This document shows positions 21,790 through 23,552 of a stretch of 23,552 bases of DNA, in pieces. Source of the stretch: an uncultured Treponema sp. Lineage in GTDB: Bacteria; Spirochaetota; Spirochaetia; Treponematales; Treponemataceae. The DNA lies in NCBI GenBank assembly GCA_937885175.1, contig CAKZZO010000028.1:1-23552 (forward strand), given 5' to 3'. A program made the position numbers and the translations under genes. Every line of letters starts with the position of its first letter. Position 1 is the stretch's first letter. The notes under the pieces were generated by a model. The model did no database searches. It saw nothing but the letters and a program-made list of their open reading frames with translations, and was not told where the DNA came from.

Positions 21790-23049
21790 ATGAAAAGCGT
21801 CCTGGTTTTTATCATAGCATTGCTATTCCTCACTTCAGTTCCCCTGTGTGCGCAGGAGCCTGATGACCAGACAACAGCAGCGGAAGTGTCCGAATCTGAC
21901 CAGAATGCAGGGGATGAGGATGTCGATGAAGCGGACGAATATTCTGCAGAATCAGGTGTTAATCCTGAAAGTGACCCGCAAAAAGCTAAGACCAAGCGTG
22001 AAAAAATCAAGGAACTTTACAGCGAATATCAGGAAAAAAGCAGTGAAGTGCATAAGAGTCAGCGTATATCGGGCTTTCAGTTTGTGGGCGATTTTATTAC
22101 AGACAAACTGCCCCTCACCTTGGATTTGGGAGCGGAACCAGGTGAACATGGAAGCACTATTTTTGGTGTTTTGCAGTATGACTGGAGTCCCGTTCGTGCT
22201 TCCCGTATTCGCATAGAATATCAATCGCTCAAAACATCATTTGATGCAAGCGATCGTTTTTCCACAACGTCTACAGCATCTTCTGAAGATGAATCCCCGA
22301 TTAGTGACTGGATAAACATAACAAAGTCAAAGCAGATAGAAGTTGATTTCTACCCCTATCTTCGCTATTTTGGTGATGCAGACCGACGGGCAAAGACACC
22401 CTTTATCTATTTTGGCTTGGGGGCATTCTATCTTTTCAATTGGTATGACTTGAGTTATTCGGGTATGCTGCAGACCGACATACAAAAAGGCATTTTTAAA
22501 ATTGATATAGATGGGCACTATCATCAGTTTGGGCCTATGGCGATTGGCTCTATAAAAGTGCCTTTCCTCAAGTATTTTGGACTTTCGCTGGAAACGACAT
22601 TTTCTCCCATAAATCGGGTCATCAGTGCAAGCGATAACTTTTCTACAGGCTACATACTGAACACAGAGACAAAAAGCATAACCACAAACAGCCAGTCTAA
22701 CAGTACGGATGATGCCCGCTGGTGTTCGCCGCTCCTAAAGGTCGATCTGGCTATTGACGTATTTACCTACTTCCGGCTGCGGACTCGTTTTGACTTTAGC
22801 CGCATTTATGTTGGCAGCCTAAAAGAAGTGAATATCATAGGCACTTTCAATACTGATGAAAATCGTACTGAAACCTATAAATGGCGATATGGCGCGGAAA
22901 TTGTCTTTCCCTCATCAAACAGGACGCGCAAGAAGAATTCCCATTTGTGGGCGGGAGTCTACTATGAGCATCAGTGGGATTCGGTTACGACTAACGGCAA
23001 CACCAACACTACCCACTCGGGAAAATGGATTTTCTGTTTTGGTACCTGA
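21790..23049 (+). CDS. Probable outer-membrane beta-barrel protein with acidic N-terminal region
   Basis: A 419-residue exported protein. The signal peptide is MKSVLVFIIALLFLTSVPLCAQ. A linker of about 50 residues rich in Asp/Glu follows, then a short charged helix (KAKTKREKIKELYSEYQEKS). From about residue 90 on there are alternating amphipathic strands rich in Tyr, Phe and Ser, such as IFGVLQYDWSP, SRIRIEYQSL and FIYFGLGAFYLFNWY. This fits a spirochaetal outer-membrane barrel. I do not recognise a named family, and it ends IFCFGT rather than with a terminal Phe. ATG 21790 is chosen because the in-frame ATG 21757 lies upstream of the -10-like box. It is divergent from the glycosyltransferase pair. 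Confidence 0.75.
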   Translation: MKSVLVFIIALLFLTSVPLCAQEPDDQTTAAEVSESDQNAGDEDVDEADEYSAESGVNPESDPQKAKTKREKIKELYSEYQEKSSEVHKSQRISGFQFVGDFITDKLPLTLDLGAEPGEHGSTIFGVLQYDWSPVRASRIRIEYQSLKTSFDASDRFSTTSTASSEDESPISDWINITKSKQIEVDFYPYLRYFGDADRRAKTPFIYFGLGAFYLFNWYDLSYSGMLQTDIQKGIFKIDIDGHYHQFGPMAIGSIKVPFLKYFGLSLETTFSPINRVISASDNFSTGYILNTETKSITTNSQSNSTDDARWCSPLLKVDLAIDVFTYFRLRTRFDFSRIYVGSLKEVNIIGTFNTDENRTETYKWRYGAEIVFPSSNRTRKKNSHLWAGVYYEHQWDSVTTNGNTNTTHSGKWIFCFGT

Positions 23050-23073
23050 GGACTGCTGTTTACCTGTCTGTCT

Positions 23074-23409
23074 TTAGCGAATTTCTGCTGAATGGCGGAA
23101 GTTATAAAAGACCTTGTTGTTTTTGGACAGTTTCTGGTAGCTTAACTTGATGTCTCTTCCTTTTTTGTCCTTCATAATTTCGTACAGGCGGTCACTTTGC
23201 TCTTCAAAGTATACACCATCGGTGGGAATCTGAAAGCGCACGCTCTTGGTGAGTTTGTTCGTGTCGATAACGTGAACTGTGCCGACGGATTCAACGGGAT
23301 GAAAATTCTTAAAGTCGCCTTTTACGATGTAGGGCACAAGGCCAATTGCAACAATGGCAAGCACAATAACGATATATGCGATAAATAAAATGCGTGTTCT
23401 CGGTTCCAT
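23074..23409 (-). CDS. Small single-helix membrane protein, function unknown
   Basis: A 111-residue protein with one membrane helix (ILFIAYIVIVLAIVAIGLVP) near its N-terminus. A soluble C-terminal part follows, with VGTVHVIDTNKLTKSVRFQI and SDRLYEIMKDKKGR. The charge pattern (MEPRTR before the helix) suggests the C-terminal part faces the periplasm. AAAGGAG lies six bases before the ATG, so it is translated efficiently. It is convergent with the barrel gene, 24 bases apart, without a recognisable terminator. I do not recognise the family. Confidence 0.75.
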   Translation of the reverse strand: MEPRTRILFIAYIVIVLAIVAIGLVPYIVKGDFKNFHPVESVGTVHVIDTNKLTKSVRFQIPTDGVYFEEQSDRLYEIMKDKKGRDIKLSYQKLSKNNKVFYNFRHSAEIR

Positions 23410-23552
23410 ATGGCACTCCTTTGGCTATTCAGACTATTTACATAGTATACCATAGGTTTATGGAATTTGCATACAATTTTTATTCGGGTGGCCAGGGGTG
23501 GCCAGGGCAAACGCATTATAATCCATTCACAAGTAAGACAAAAAGGGCACAG
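23410..23552. other. Intergenic right edge with short repeats
   Basis: No gene is seen. It holds a tandem 10-bp pair, GGTGGCCAGG twice (23487-23506), followed by the 18-bp inverted partner (23503-23520) of the sequence at 64-81. On the minus strand a TATACT near 23443 could be the -10 of the small membrane-protein gene, but no good -35 accompanies it. Confidence 0.5.
23503..23520. repeat. 18-bp inverted repeat at window edges, right copy
   Basis: CAGGGCAAACGCATTATA, the reverse complement of 64-81, adjacent to the tandem 10-bp pair. Confidence 0.8.

Noticed and set aside
23503..23520. GGGCAAAC as part of a c-di-GMP riboswitch
   Set aside because: The rest of the conserved core (GNRA loop, GGACGCAAAGCC) is missing in all copies.

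Overview
The window reads as chromosome of a host- or gut-associated spirochaete, most likely a Treponema relative. This is an inference. It rests on outer-membrane-type and periplasmic proteins in a moderate-GC genome, CUT1 sugar importers of the LplB/YtcP type under a large AraC-type regulator, and a divergent beta-barrel-like protein with an acidic N-terminus. There are no rRNA or tRNA genes here to confirm it.

Left part (1-7.8 kb): a carbohydrate uptake unit. A 1066-residue regulator (LacI-like sugar sensor, degenerate kinase and receiver parts, AraC DNA-binding end) precedes two ABC permeases and a highly translated periplasmic binding protein. No ATPase gene is present, so a shared one elsewhere is implied. 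The unit ends at strong back-to-back terminators facing a small secreted jelly-roll-like protein.

Middle part (7.8-14.8 kb): mostly housekeeping genes. They are a PLP-fold protein that may have lost its catalytic lysine (with a 40-codon ORF just upstream), thioredoxin, a fused HisA-HisI-HisE histidine enzyme, two flavin-binding split-barrel proteins, a small EamA-like membrane protein behind a structured leader, the HflX GTPase, and an acetolactate decarboxylase that carries a lipoprotein signal.

Accessory island (14.8-20.0 kb): a GC-rich interspersed repeat, a collapsed two-component system, a Schlafen/AlbA-type ATP-binding protein and two DUF4143-type ATPases. It also holds a C-terminal remnant of a membrane protein and a 158-bp palindromic MITE-like element. 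Two minus-strand genes, each with its own promoter, are separated by copies of a short repeat that encodes the same protein tail (FIERR-stop). This looks like a cassette array or serial insertion at one site, and it is the most unusual structure in the window.

Right part (20.0-23.5 kb): a translationally coupled glycosyltransferase and acyltransferase pair resembling the pair in aryl-polyene clusters. It is divergent from an outer-membrane-type barrel protein across a 54-bp symmetrical promoter. A small one-helix membrane protein follows. Several genes (hisA-IE, hflX, the PLP gene, the glycosyltransferase, perhaps budA and the barrel gene) have no Shine-Dalgarno sequence and a -10-like box 6-13 bases before the start codon, which suggests leaderless or nearly leaderless mRNAs.
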